64,000 nucleotides of DNA, taken from Mycolicibacterium sp. BiH015. Its GTDB lineage: Bacteria > Actinomycetota > Actinomycetes > Mycobacteriales > Mycobacteriaceae. Positions 17,131 to 25,604 of the stretch are shown here, in pieces. The notes beneath the pieces were generated by a model, which was not told the origin of the DNA, made no database searches, and saw nothing but the letters and a program-made list of their open reading frames with translations. Location of the stretch: NCBI RefSeq assembly GCF_027706845.1, contig NZ_JAQGCZ010000005.1, positions 434,001 through 498,000 of the forward strand, given 5' to 3'. A program made the position numbers and the translations under genes. How positions within the stretch are numbered: the stretch's first letter is position 1; every line of letters begins with the position of its first letter.

Positions 17131-17987
17131 CGAACCGTAACCGCATTAACATCACGCGGCAGACCGCCCGCTGGACCGACGATCCGGTACAGGTCGCCGA
17201 CGCCATGGACTTCTGGTCGTTCGCCGCCGGGGCGGCCAACGTGATCATGCAGCTGTCGCGGCCCGGGGTGGGGCACGGTGTCGTCGAAAGCAAGGTCGAC
17301 TCCGGCAATCTGATGAAGCATCCGTGGAAGCGGGCCCGCACGACGTTCCAGTACCTCGCGGTCGCGATCTTCGGCACCGACGACGACCGGGCGGCGTTCC
17401 GCGCCGCCGTCAACGAGGCGCATCGCCACGTGAAGTCCGGTCCAACGAGCCCGGTGCCCTACAACGCATTCGACCGCGACCTCCAGATGTGGGTTGCGGC
17501 CTGCCTTTTCGTCGGGTTGGAGGACACCTATCAGCTGTTGCGCGGGCCGATGACCGAGGAGCAGGCCGAGCAGTTCTACCGGTCGGCCTGGACGTTGGGC
17601 ACCACGCTGCAGGTCACCGAAGACCAGTGGCCACCCACCCGGGCCGAGTTCGACGACTACTGGGACACCGCATGTCTGCAGGTGTCGGTGGACGATGTCG
17701 TGCGCTCCTACCTCACCGACCTGGTCGACCTGCGGATGATCAATCCGCTTCTCGGGCTTCCGTTTCGGCCGCTGCTGAAGTTCCTGACGGCCGGCTTCCT
17801 GGCACCGGTGTTCCGGGATGCCCTCGGGGTGGGGTGGGGCCGAAACCGACAGCGCCTGTTCGAGCGGCTGTTCCTGTTCGTCGCATTCGTCAACCGATTC
17901 CTGCCGGGCTTCATCCGGCAGGGCGGTAGCCACGTGCTGCTCGCCGACGTCCGCGACCGGGTCCGACGGCACCGCCAGCTGGTCTGA
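17127..17987 (+). CDS. Oxygenase MpaB/latex-clearing-protein-like domain protein (DUF2236)
   Basis: 286 residues. The pattern of an early WSFAAGAANVIMQLSRPGVGHGV, a middle VPYNAFDRDLQMWVAACLFVG and a late WDTACLQVSVDDVV fits the DUF2236 / MpaB-like haem oxygenase family, which includes fungal MpaB and rubber oxygenase. The conserved Asp/Gln/Trp cluster around LQMWVAACL is the usual family core. The reaction is unknown; oxidative cleavage or hydroxylation of a lipid is plausible. It starts in the stop codon of the small membrane gene and is followed 11 bp later by another, forming a compact three-gene operon. Confidence 0.75.
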   Translation: MTNRNRINITRQTARWTDDPVQVADAMDFWSFAAGAANVIMQLSRPGVGHGVVESKVDSGNLMKHPWKRARTTFQYLAVAIFGTDDDRAAFRAAVNEAHRHVKSGPTSPVPYNAFDRDLQMWVAACLFVGLEDTYQLLRGPMTEEQAEQFYRSAWTLGTTLQVTEDQWPPTRAEFDDYWDTACLQVSVDDVVRSYLTDLVDLRMINPLLGLPFRPLLKFLTAGFLAPVFRDALGVGWGRNRQRLFERLFLFVAFVNRFLPGFIRQGGSHVLLADVRDRVRRHRQLV

Positions 17988-17998
17988 GGGAGAGCGCA

Positions 17999-18259
17999 AT
18001 GCCGAGTATCCGAACCGTGACGCGCCGCGGGCTGAGCAAGCGGGTGTCCGTCGGCGCCATGATCGAGTTCGTGCTGTGGCTGCTGATCCCGTACGTCACC
18101 GTGGGCCTGGTGTGGGCCTTCTTCCATGCCGACGAGGTCCGCCGCCTCGAAGACGTGCTGGCCGGCGCAATCCCCGCCGGCGGCGGCATGGCGGCCTACC
18201 TACTGGTCGCCGCGCTCTGGCCGCTGCACGTCCTGATTCCGTCGGTGTGCGTGACCTGA
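17999..18259 (+). CDS. Small two-helix membrane protein
   Basis: 86 residues, start ATG 17999 after GAGGGAGAGC. There are two hydrophobic segments (MIEFVLWLLIPYVTVGLVWAFF and MAAYLLVAALWPLHVLIPSV) joined by a charged loop HADEVRRLEDVL. No family recognised. Third gene of the MpaB-like operon. Its last 60 bp overlap the 3' end of the convergent Rv0226c-like gene. Confidence 0.65.
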   Translation: MPSIRTVTRRGLSKRVSVGAMIEFVLWLLIPYVTVGLVWAFFHADEVRRLEDVLAGAIPAGGGMAAYLLVAALWPLHVLIPSVCVT

Positions 18260-19897
18260 TCGCAGTCGCGCGAACGTCATCCCGAGGAGCCCGAGAAGCA
18301 ACTGGCAGAGCCACACCGCGTGCGCACCGAGCATGATGCCGCGGTGTGGTGAGCCGGGTGTCTCGCCGCCGACGCGGTAAACCGCGAGATCGTCGTCGCG
18401 ATAAGCCACGGGCAGCGGCAGCGGGGGGCCGACGCCCTCCACCACCACCCAGCCGACACCGGCTGCCGCGAGTTCGTCCCGTCCCGCGCCCGAGGTCAGC
18501 ATCCGCTGGATGTCCCTGGCGCGGCTGCCGTCGCCCGGCACGGTGACCCCGCCGATGGTCAGGTCGCCGGTGCTGAGCACGTCGGCGCGCAACCAGCGCG
18601 GGAGCGGATCCAGGACGGGAGCGTCCCCGGCCCAACGGAACTGGCGCATGCTGTCGACGGGCAGCACCGCGACAGGTGCGGGGTCGGTGTTGACGATGGC
18701 CGCAGCGGCCGTCCAGCCCGCGGGATAGTGGACCGGTGAAACGCGTCCGCCGACACCCCACATCAGGTCGGGCAGCGTCGCGATCAGCGCGGCACAGCAC
18801 ACCGCGGCCGTCGCCACCGCGGGAACCCGGGGGCGCAACGTCAGGACTGCGGCGGCACCGGCCAGCGCGTAGGCGGGCATCGCCAGGGCCACCCATTTCT
18901 GACCGTCGCGGATCACGCCGAGTCCCGGTACTGCGTCGATCACCGCCTCGACCGCCGAGAGGCCGGGGCCCGTGGCCATCAGCGTGGGCACCACCACGGC
19001 GACGACTGCGACGACAACCAGCGGCACCGTGGTGCGCCTGCGTATCAATCGGGGGACACCGACGGCGACGATGCCCAGCAGGACGATCGCCGACACCACC
19101 GCGAAAAGCGTTGTCCGCGAGAGCGGTACGGCGTCGGCGTTCCAGATTCCGCCCAGGCTCGCGAGGCTGCCGAGGGTGGCGAGCCCGGGTTCGGCGCGTG
19201 CAGCGAACGCTGCCACCCCCGCCGTCTGATCCGGTGCCCACCCACTCGACAGCGCCGAAGCCAGCAGCCACGGCAGGGCCGCCGTCACAGCAGCACCCAA
19301 GCTCAGCCCGGCGCACCACCAGCGGGGTCGCCCCGCGCCGGGGGCCAGCGCGCAGGCCACGGCGATCGTGGCGGCCAACATCAGACCGGTCGGCGTCAGG
19401 CCGGCCAGCGCCAGCCAGAACAGGAGCGCGCACACCCCGCCGAAACTGCATTCCGGCAGGCCTCTTCTCGCACTTTTCCTGCCGGAATGCAATTCCGGCG
19501 ATCCCCGGAGGGACAGCACCGTCGCCGCCACCCACGGCAGGCACCCGTAGCCCACCAGCAGGCTCCAGTGCCCCTGCAGAAGCCGTTCTGCGACATAAGG
19601 ATTCCAGATCGCGATGGTGGCGGCCACGCACTGGCCGGCGATCCCGGACTCGGCCAACACCACCGCGGCCAGCCGCGCTGCGCCCCAGCCGGCCAGCCAC
19701 AGACCGAGGATCAGCAGTGCCTTCACCACGACACCGCCGTCCACGACCGTCGACGCCGTCGCGACGAAGAAGTCCTGGGGCAGCGCACGAGGCGCGGCCT
19801 GCGTCAGACCGAGCGCAGCGTCGGAGAGATACGAGCGCGGCGTCGACACCGCGTCGCGCAGCAACAGGTAACCCGGCGCCAGCAGCGGCGCGGTCAC
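18200..19897 (-). CDS. Polytopic membrane protein, Rv0226c-like, with an in-frame palindromic insertion
   Basis: At least 565 residues with about ten hydrophobic helices in the N-terminal two thirds and a soluble C-terminal region (around VPGDGSRARDIQRML). The layout, with WNPYVAERLLQGHWSLLVGYGCLPW, recalls GT-C membrane glycosyltransferases (inference). GTG 19897 is the first ordinary start, but coding-like sequence continues upstream (ALSAPAYSLALTLVV), so the real start may be a CTG at 19957 overlapping the stop of pgfA, giving 585 residues. Palindromic element copy 3 lies inside the gene and is translated as a hydrophilic loop from SPELHSGRKS to GLPECSFGG between two helices. By position and length it matches Rv0226c. 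Confidence 0.8.
   Translation of the reverse strand: MTAPLLAPGYLLLRDAVSTPRSYLSDAALGLTQAAPRALPQDFFVATASTVVDGGVVVKALLILGLWLAGWGAARLAAVVLAESGIAGQCVAATIAIWNPYVAERLLQGHWSLLVGYGCLPWVAATVLSLRGSPELHSGRKSARRGLPECSFGGVCALLFWLALAGLTPTGLMLAATIAVACALAPGAGRPRWWCAGLSLGAAVTAALPWLLASALSSGWAPDQTAGVAAFAARAEPGLATLGSLASLGGIWNADAVPLSRTTLFAVVSAIVLLGIVAVGVPRLIRRRTTVPLVVVAVVAVVVPTLMATGPGLSAVEAVIDAVPGLGVIRDGQKWVALAMPAYALAGAAAVLTLRPRVPAVATAAVCCAALIATLPDLMWGVGGRVSPVHYPAGWTAAAAIVNTDPAPVAVLPVDSMRQFRWAGDAPVLDPLPRWLRADVLSTGDLTIGGVTVPGDGSRARDIQRMLTSGAGRDELAAAGVGWVVVEGVGPPLPLPVAYRDDDLAVYRVGGETPGSPHRGIMLGAHAVWLCQLLLGLLGMTFARLRSGHAHRRNQDVQRPERGDQ
19439..19500. repeat. Palindromic element, copy 3, inside a coding sequence
   Basis: Arms of 22 bp (19439-19460 and 19479-19500, two positions not matching) with an intervening loop of about 17-18 bases; arms read GCCGAAACTGCATTCC and GGAATGCAATTCCGGC. 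It sits in frame within the Rv0226c-like gene and adds about 20 residues to a loop between membrane helices. The other three copies lie just after stop codons. Confidence 0.9.
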
Positions 19898-19953
19898 GAC
19901 GAGAGTGAGCGCCAGCGAATAGGCAGGCGCGCTCAGCGCGCGGTGGAACCCGA

Positions 19954-21159
19954 TCAGACCGGTCTGTCCGGCGGCAGGTCGGACGGCCGCTGCGCAGGCA
20001 GCTTCTCGGTCTTGGCCTCGGCGCCGGGTACCGGCTCACCCTCGTCACCGCGGCCACCGAAGAACCGGTTGCCGGTGTCGTCGAGACCCGGATCGATCAG
20101 CAGTGACTCCGCACGCAGGCTGAACGACCCGAGCAGAGCTCCGCCGACGAGCGCGACCAGTCCGAGTGCGGTGAACGTGATGGGCAGGATCCGGCCCCAC
20201 AGCGACACCCGGTCGCGCTCGTCCTGCGCGGCGGCGACCTGGGACTCGACCGACTCCTCGTTGGTCGTCACCGTGTAGTCGACGAACGTCACCTCGGGCT
20301 TGAGCGCCTCGCGCGCATAGTAGTGGTACGCGCGGTCGGTTTCCTTGACGATGGTGCCCGACACCGGATCGACCCAGAACGTGCGCTGCGCCGCGTAGTA
20401 GCGGGTCATCGTGATCGGTTCTTCAGGATCGCCCTCGATGCCCCAGAGCGCTGCGCGCGCCGTCACCTGGCTGTCGGCGTCGTCGTCGTAGAGCGAGGCG
20501 TACTTGACGGGCTCGACGAGCTTGCCGTCGGCGTCGAAGCCGACGTTCTGCGTGAACTTGTAGGCCGTCAGACCGTTGACGTCCTCCTCGCCCGAATAGT
20601 TGGCGTCGAAGGCCTTCTGCGCGATCGGGTCGAAGTACGGGTAGGTCTTCTTCTCGGTGTCGAACGGGAATCGGTATGCCAGCCCCTCATGCGGCAACGC
20701 GATGCTCGTCGGCGGGTTCTCGTCTTCGATGGCCCGCGGCTTCTGCACCGAGCCGCCGGGATTGGTCTCGCTGGAGACCGCGAGCGCGCTCTGCCGGTTG
20801 AGGGTCACGGTGTCGACCATCGCCAGCAGCAGACCGTTGTCCTGCTGCTGATCCGAACGCCGCAGCGAGGTGCCGACCTGCAGGGTGACGACGTCCGCGT
20901 TCGACGGTGACTCCACGCTCATCTGCTGCTGCATGACCACGGGGACGTCCTCGTTGACCACGAACCGCTCACCGAGCAGCGACGCGGGGTCGAAGGCGGT
21001 GCCGGTGCCGTCGCTGATGAGGGTGGTGTCGATGGTCAGCGGGATCTTGGCGATCTTGCCCTGGGTGTAGGTGGACAACAGCAGGGCGGCGATGAGCAGG
21101 GCAGCTCCGAGGCCCATGATTCCGCACGCGGCGATCCTCAGCGCAACTGCGCGGTTCAA
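19954..21159 (-). CDS. pgfA: PgfA-like DUF3068 envelope protein
   Basis: 401 residues. One N-terminal membrane helix (AACGIMGLGAALLIAALLLS), a large periplasmic DUF3068 region, a second helix near the C-terminus (ILPITFTALGLVALVGGALLG) and a charged tail. The start is a TTG at 21159 with GAAGGGAG about 8 nt upstream; no better start exists. It matches Rv0227c/MSMEG_0317, described as PgfA, a periplasmic factor linked to MmpL3-dependent trehalose monomycolate handling and polar growth, and earlier to lipomannan/LAM maturation. The adjacent Rv0226c-like gene follows immediately in the same direction, so they probably form an operon. Confidence 0.87.
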   Translation of the reverse strand: MNRAVALRIAACGIMGLGAALLIAALLLSTYTQGKIAKIPLTIDTTLISDGTGTAFDPASLLGERFVVNEDVPVVMQQQMSVESPSNADVVTLQVGTSLRRSDQQQDNGLLLAMVDTVTLNRQSALAVSSETNPGGSVQKPRAIEDENPPTSIALPHEGLAYRFPFDTEKKTYPYFDPIAQKAFDANYSGEEDVNGLTAYKFTQNVGFDADGKLVEPVKYASLYDDDADSQVTARAALWGIEGDPEEPITMTRYYAAQRTFWVDPVSGTIVKETDRAYHYYAREALKPEVTFVDYTVTTNEESVESQVAAAQDERDRVSLWGRILPITFTALGLVALVGGALLGSFSLRAESLLIDPGLDDTGNRFFGGRGDEGEPVPGAEAKTEKLPAQRPSDLPPDRPV

Positions 21160-21339
21160 TACCGTGTCTCCCTTCGCGCGCCGCCACGGGCGTGGCAGTG
21201 GCGGCGCCCAGCCAGACGCCCAAAAGTCCGTTCGACCCTAACAGCAGACATTAAGGTCGTCGCTTACTACGAGGCGTTCGACGGCACGGCCTGACTACCC
21301 GTTTTCGCCCCGGCCACGCGACGGGGCACACTGTTCGGC

Positions 21340-22518
21340 GTGACCGGATCTCCGGACGCCGACGACACCGTGGGCGGGACGCGCGGGTTTCTGCCCGCGG
21401 TCGAGGGTCTGCGCGCATGCGCGGCCGTCGGAGTGGTCGTCACCCACGTGGCGTTTCAGACCGGAATGTCGGGCGGCATCACCGGCCGGATCCTCGGTCG
21501 TTTCGATCTGGCGGTCGCGGTGTTCTTCGCGCTCTCGGGCTTCCTGCTGTGGCGCGGCCACGCCGCCGCCGCGCGCGGGTTGCGCTCACGTCCGTCGACG
21601 GGCCACTATCTGCGGTCGCGAATCGTGCGCATCATGCCCGGTTACCTGGTGGCCGTCGTGGTGATCATGACCCTGCTGCCGGAGGTGAAAGCCGACTTCA
21701 CGGTATGGCTGGCCAATCTGACGCTGACGCAGATCTATGTGCCGCTGACGTTGACAGCAGGTCTTACGCAGATGTGGAGCCTCTCGGTCGAGATGAGCTT
21801 CTATCTGGCGCTGCCGCTACTGGCGCTACTGGCCCGCCGCCTCCCGGTCCGCGCCAGGATCCCCGCGATCGTCGCCGTCGCAGTGGCGAGCCTGTTCTGG
21901 GTGCGCATTCCGTTCGACGGCGCGTCCGGGCACAACCTGTGGAACTGGCCGCCCGCGTTCTTCTCGTGGTTCGCCGCCGGGATGGTGCTCGCGGAGCTGA
22001 CGGTCAGCCCGGGGGGCTTGGCACACCGGCTGGCGCGGCGACGGGTGCTGATGGCGCTGATCGCGCTGACGGCGTTCCTGATCGCCGCGTCCCCGTTGGC
22101 GGGACGGGAAGGTCTGCACCCCGGCTCGATCGGGCAGGTGACGTTGAAGACCGCGATGGGGGCTGTCGTCGCGGGCGCGCTGCTGGCTCCCCTGGTGCTC
22201 GACCGTCTCGACACCGCGCATCGCATCCTCGGCAGTTCGATCATGGTGACGCTCGGCCGCTGGTCCTACGGGCTGTTCGTCTGGCATCTCGCAGCGTTGG
22301 CGATGGTGTTCCCGATCATCGGCGAATTCGCGTTCAACGGGCATTTCGCGGTCGTGCTGGTGCTGACGGTGGCTTTCGGGTTCGCCATCGCCGCCGTCAG
22401 CTACGCCCTGGTGGAGTCACCCTGCCGGAATGCGTTGCGGCGCTGGGAGCGCCGCAACGATCCGACACCGCTGGATTCATCGGTCGACAACCAGATCGAG
22501 CCCGCTCGCGCCAGCTGA
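21340..22518 (+). CDS. Acyltransferase-3 family membrane protein
   Basis: 392 residues, about ten membrane helices. The N-terminus has GFLPAVEGLRACAAVGVVVTHVAFQTG, the usual Arg and His of acyltransferase-3 (OafA/YrhL-like) proteins, then VAVFFALSGFLLWR and SRIVRIMPGYLVAV. Such enzymes O-acylate glycans or lipids at the membrane. GTG start at 21340, divergent from pgfA across 180 bp. It matches the position of Rv0228. The acceptor is unknown; an envelope polysaccharide or glycolipid is the likely target given the PgfA and Rv0226c-like neighbours. Confidence 0.87.
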   Translation: MTGSPDADDTVGGTRGFLPAVEGLRACAAVGVVVTHVAFQTGMSGGITGRILGRFDLAVAVFFALSGFLLWRGHAAAARGLRSRPSTGHYLRSRIVRIMPGYLVAVVVIMTLLPEVKADFTVWLANLTLTQIYVPLTLTAGLTQMWSLSVEMSFYLALPLLALLARRLPVRARIPAIVAVAVASLFWVRIPFDGASGHNLWNWPPAFFSWFAAGMVLAELTVSPGGLAHRLARRRVLMALIALTAFLIAASPLAGREGLHPGSIGQVTLKTAMGAVVAGALLAPLVLDRLDTAHRILGSSIMVTLGRWSYGLFVWHLAALAMVFPIIGEFAFNGHFAVVLVLTVAFGFAIAAVSYALVESPCRNALRRWERRNDPTPLDSSVDNQIEPARAS

Positions 22519-22529
22519 CCGCAAGCCGC

Positions 22530-23465
22530 CTAGGGAACGAGGATGGTCTTGCCCGCTAGGCGACCGGTGTCGTAGGCCTCGTGGACGGCGGACGCTTCGG
22601 CGAGCGGCCTGCGGTCTGCGACGTCAATGTGCAACTCGCCGGCATCCACCCGCTCGACGAGGCGGGCCAACTGCGCGGCCTCGCTGCGGACGAAGACGCG
22701 CTGCGCGTGCAATCCGCGGGACGGCTGTTCCGGTCCCGAGGTCATGGTGCCGACGTACCGGCCGCCGTCGACCACGACCGACGCGAGCGCCTCGGTCTGC
22801 TCCGGTGTGGTGCTGACGAGATTGAGCACCACGTCGAACGGCGCTCCCTCGAATGCGAACGGTGTTGCGGCGTAATCGATGTAGTCGATGACGTGGGCTG
22901 CGCCGCGGGCGCCCAGACGTTCGGCGTCGCCGGGCTTGGCGGTCGCTGTCACGACCGCGCCGGCGTTCTTGGCGAGCTGCGTCGCATAGCCGCCGACTGC
23001 CCCGCCCGCGCCGTTGATCAGAACCGTCTGTCCCGCCGTCACCTTCGCGATCTCGAACAGCGCCTGCCATGCCGTGAGTCCCACGGTCGGCAATGCCGCG
23101 GCGTCGGCGAGTGGCACGGAATGTGGTGCTGCTGAGAGTGATTCGATCGGTGCGAGCACGTAGTCGGCGGCGGCGCCGTCGGCGTCCATGGGCAGCAATG
23201 CGATGACGGCGTCGCCGACCGCCCAGCCCTCGACACCGTCGCCGAGTTCGGCGACCGTGCCTGCGACGTCGATCCCGGGGATGTGCGGCAGCTTGACGGC
23301 GAACACCTCGGAGAGGTAGCCGCCACGGATTCCCGCGTCGACCGGATTGAAGGACGTTCCTGCCACTTTCACCAACACCTGACCCTGGCCCGGCACGGGC
23401 CGTTCGACGTCGACGTACTCGATGACGTCGCTTCCGCCGTACCGGTGGTACTGAACTGCTTTCAT
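22530..23465 (-). CDS. NADPH:quinone reductase-like MDR oxidoreductase
   Basis: 311 residues, zinc-free medium-chain reductase. It starts MKAVQYHRYGGSDVIEYVDV, has the GTSFNPVDAGIR substrate-side motif and the NADPH loop INGAGGAVGGYATQLAKNAGA. ATG 23465 is preceded by GAGGAG. It is divergent from a MarR regulator, and the 141-bp gap holds three near-identical 18-bp palindromes, so it is almost certainly repressed by that regulator and induced by quinones, electrophiles or phenolics (inference from MarR-reductase pairs). Confidence 0.9.
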   Translation of the reverse strand: MKAVQYHRYGGSDVIEYVDVERPVPGQGQVLVKVAGTSFNPVDAGIRGGYLSEVFAVKLPHIPGIDVAGTVAELGDGVEGWAVGDAVIALLPMDADGAAADYVLAPIESLSAAPHSVPLADAAALPTVGLTAWQALFEIAKVTAGQTVLINGAGGAVGGYATQLAKNAGAVVTATAKPGDAERLGARGAAHVIDYIDYAATPFAFEGAPFDVVLNLVSTTPEQTEALASVVVDGGRYVGTMTSGPEQPSRGLHAQRVFVRSEAAQLARLVERVDAGELHIDVADRRPLAEASAVHEAYDTGRLAGKTILVP

Positions 23466-23491
23466 GATTCGCTCCTCGTCTCGATGGCGAT

Positions 23492-23509
23492 TGCTTCGAT
23501 ATCGAAGCA
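23492..23509. promoter_or_regulatory. MarR operator, site 1
   Basis: Perfect 18-bp palindrome TGCTTCGATATCGAAGCA, 26 bp upstream of the quinone-reductase start. Same sequence family as sites 2 and 3. Confidence 0.8.
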
Positions 23510-23527
23510 CCTACACCCCGCATAACT

Positions 23528-23545
23528 TGCTTCGAGTTCGAAGTA
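23528..23545. promoter_or_regulatory. MarR operator, site 2
   Basis: TGCTTCGAGTTCGAAGTA, an imperfect version of the 18-bp palindrome, midway between the two start codons; its centre is 36 bp from that of site 1. Confidence 0.7.
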
Positions 23546-23575
23546 ATCCCGAGGTCGATGTGAGCGCCGTCTCAT

Positions 23576-23593
23576 TGCTTCGACATCGAAGCA
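23576..23593. promoter_or_regulatory. MarR operator, site 3
   Basis: TGCTTCGACATCGAAGCA, differing from site 1 only at the centre, ending 13 bp before the marR ATG; its centre is 48 bp from that of site 2. Position implies autorepression. Confidence 0.8.
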
Positions 23594-23606
23594 GTACGAT
23601 CTCTGC

Positions 23607-24086
23607 ATGGCGAAGCCACTGGCACCTCAGCAGATGCGGACATACTTCGCGGTCACCGAGGCGGCCAGCCTGCTCCAATACGCGGTCCGCCAACAACTGC
23701 AGAGCGAAGGCGACCTGAGCTACGTGCAATTCGAGATCCTGGCCAAGCTGTCCGACGCCGACGGCCCGCTGACCATGACGGAGCTGGCCGACGGCGTCGT
23801 CTACAGTCGCAGCGGCCTCACACACCAGGCCGGCCTCCTCGAGACGGCGGGCCTCATCGTGCGCGAAGCCAGCCCCGTCGATCAGCGCGCCACCCTTGTC
23901 TCAATCACCGACGCCGGCCGCGCGCGCGTCGCCCAGGTACTGCCGGGACACATCGAGATCGTCCGCGAACTACTGTTCGCACCCCTGTCGAAACAGGACG
24001 TCGCCGCACTCGGGGACATCATGGGCCGGGTGCGCGACCACATGCGCGCGCTACCACCTCGCTCCAGCCGGCCTCGAACACGCTAG
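23607..24086 (+). CDS. MarR-family transcriptional regulator
   Basis: 159 residues with the winged-helix core FEILAKLSDADGPLTMTELADGVVYSRSGLTHQAGLLETAGLIVREASPVDQRATLVSITDAG compressed to its usual MarR layout: recognition helix SRSGLTHQAGLLE and wing DQRATLVSIT. It regulates itself and the divergent quinone reductase through the three palindromes in between. Its TAG stop (24084-24086) lies in the first copy of a 28-bp tandem duplication shared with the convergent acyl-CoA synthetase gene. Confidence 0.9.
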   Translation: MAKPLAPQQMRTYFAVTEAASLLQYAVRQQLQSEGDLSYVQFEILAKLSDADGPLTMTELADGVVYSRSGLTHQAGLLETAGLIVREASPVDQRATLVSITDAGRARVAQVLPGHIEIVRELLFAPLSKQDVAALGDIMGRVRDHMRALPPRSSRPRTR

Positions 24087-24136
24087 CCGTATTGCGCGGC
24101 CCGCCGCGCGCTAGCCGTATTGCGCGGCCCGCCGCG
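24081..24136. repeat. 28-bp tandem duplication spanning two convergent stop codons
   Basis: Two exact copies (24081-24108 and 24109-24136) of a unit beginning CGCTAGCCGTATTGCGCGGC. Each holds CTAG, where the plus-strand marR stop and the minus-strand synthetase stop overlapped. After duplication marR stops in copy 1 and the synthetase in copy 2. Confidence 0.95.
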
Positions 24137-25604
24137 CGATCACCTCGTCGCGGACTGCCGACCGTCGCGCCTTGCCCGCATCGTCACGCAACGGCCGGTC
24201 GACCAACTCCACCGATCTCGGCAGCTTGTAGCCGGCGATCCGTTCGGCCAGGAACGCGATCACGCCTGCCTCGTCGAGATCGTCGGCCTGCACGATCGCG
24301 TGCGGCACCTGACCCAGATCCGCGTCGGGCAGACCCACCACCAGACTCGACAGCACCGCAGGATGCTCCGCCAGCGCCGACTCGATCTCGGCCGGGTACA
24401 CATTGCGCCCGCCGACGGTGAACATGTCGACTCGACGGTCGTTGAGGTACAGGAAACCGTCGTCGTCGAAGTAGCCGAGGTCGCCCAGCGAATCCCAGCC
24501 GTCGCGCGTCTTTGCGGTGCTGCCGATGTACCGGTACGTCGGCCTCGCCGTAGGCCCGGGCCGCATGTAGATCTCACCGACCACCCCCGGCGGGCACTCG
24601 TTGCCGTCGTCGTCGAGGACCTTCATCTCGCCGGCGACGACGACGCCCACCGACCCGGGGTGGGTCAGCCACTGCTCACCCGAAATGAACGTCAGGGCCT
24701 GTAACTCCGTGCCGCCGTACAGTTCCCATACCGCGGCAGGGCCGAGGATCTCGATCCAGGCCTGCTTGACGGCCGGCGGGCACGGCGCGGCCAGATGCCA
24801 GAACCGCCGGATCGACGACAGGTCATAGGCATTCGGCTCGGCCCGGTAGACCGGGAGCAACCGCTGCATGATCGTCGGGACCGTCGCCAGGAACGTCACC
24901 CGGTGCTCGGTGACCAGCCGCAGGAACTCGCCGGGTTCGAAGCGGGGCATCACCACGAGGTGGTGGCCCTGCAGCAGTCCGATGGCGAACGTCGTGAATC
25001 CGGTGTTGTGGCTCAACGGAACCGAGATGAGGTTCACGTCGCCCTCCTGCGCGCCCAACGGGTAGCCGATGGCCGGCGGGACCCGGCTGTTGTTGCCGGC
25101 CTCGATCAGCTTCGGCCGTCCGGTGCTCCCACCCGAGGCCATCGACTTCCACACCGGTGACACCGCCTCGGGAAGTCCGTCGGCAGGAAAGCCGGCGAAC
25201 TCGGCCGCCAGATCCGTTGTGGTGCAGGGCGTCACGCCGGTGGGGTCAGGCCTTCCGACCAGCAGTGCCGGGCGCCGCAACTCCAGCAGTGCGGCCAGTT
25301 CCGAGTCGGGCAGCCGTGCCGACAGCGGCTGCGGCACCGCCCCGAGCTTCCAGCACGCGAGCACCGCGAACACCCAGTCCAGCGAGTTCGGCAGCACGAT
25401 GGTGACGTAGTCGCCCACCCCGACGCCGTGCGAGGCGAAGCCGTGCGCGACGCGGTTGGTCGTGGTGTCCAGGTCTGCGCGTGTGACGGTCACACCGGCG
25501 CAGGTGACGGCGGGGGCTTCAGGCGCCTTCGCGGCGAGCGCCGAGACCTGCGTGCCGATCGGCGCCACGGGGGCATCGGTGCCGGTGTCGGTCATGTCAG
25601 CCAT
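24111..25604 (-). CDS. AMP-forming acyl-CoA synthetase (FadD-like)
   Basis: 497 residues from ATG 25604 (MADMTDTGTDAPV); ATG 25595 and GTG 25616 are alternatives. ANL superfamily: P-loop KSMASGGSTGRPKLIE, core VWELYGGTE, hinge YLNDRRVDMFTVGGRNVYPAEIE and terminal LRDDAGKARRSAVR with the adenylating Lys. The SMASGGSTGRPK form of the P-loop recalls bile-acid/aromatic-acid CoA ligases more than long-chain FadDs (inference). It overlaps the aftD stop by 8 bp and is the last gene of the Rv0236A-aftD operon. I do not recall it in that place in M. tuberculosis, so it may be a lineage-specific addition. Confidence 0.85.
   Translation of the reverse strand: MADMTDTGTDAPVAPIGTQVSALAAKAPEAPAVTCAGVTVTRADLDTTTNRVAHGFASHGVGVGDYVTIVLPNSLDWVFAVLACWKLGAVPQPLSARLPDSELAALLELRRPALLVGRPDPTGVTPCTTTDLAAEFAGFPADGLPEAVSPVWKSMASGGSTGRPKLIEAGNNSRVPPAIGYPLGAQEGDVNLISVPLSHNTGFTTFAIGLLQGHHLVVMPRFEPGEFLRLVTEHRVTFLATVPTIMQRLLPVYRAEPNAYDLSSIRRFWHLAAPCPPAVKQAWIEILGPAAVWELYGGTELQALTFISGEQWLTHPGSVGVVVAGEMKVLDDDGNECPPGVVGEIYMRPGPTARPTYRYIGSTAKTRDGWDSLGDLGYFDDDGFLYLNDRRVDMFTVGGRNVYPAEIESALAEHPAVLSSLVVGLPDADLGQVPHAIVQADDLDEAGVIAFLAERIAGYKLPRSVELVDRPLRDDAGKARRSAVRDEVIARRAAQYG

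Noticed and set aside
18096..20057. 653-codon frame overlapping the Rv0226c-like gene on the same strand
   Set aside because: Arg/Gly-rich with no membrane helices; the neighbouring frame has the hydrophobic helices expected.
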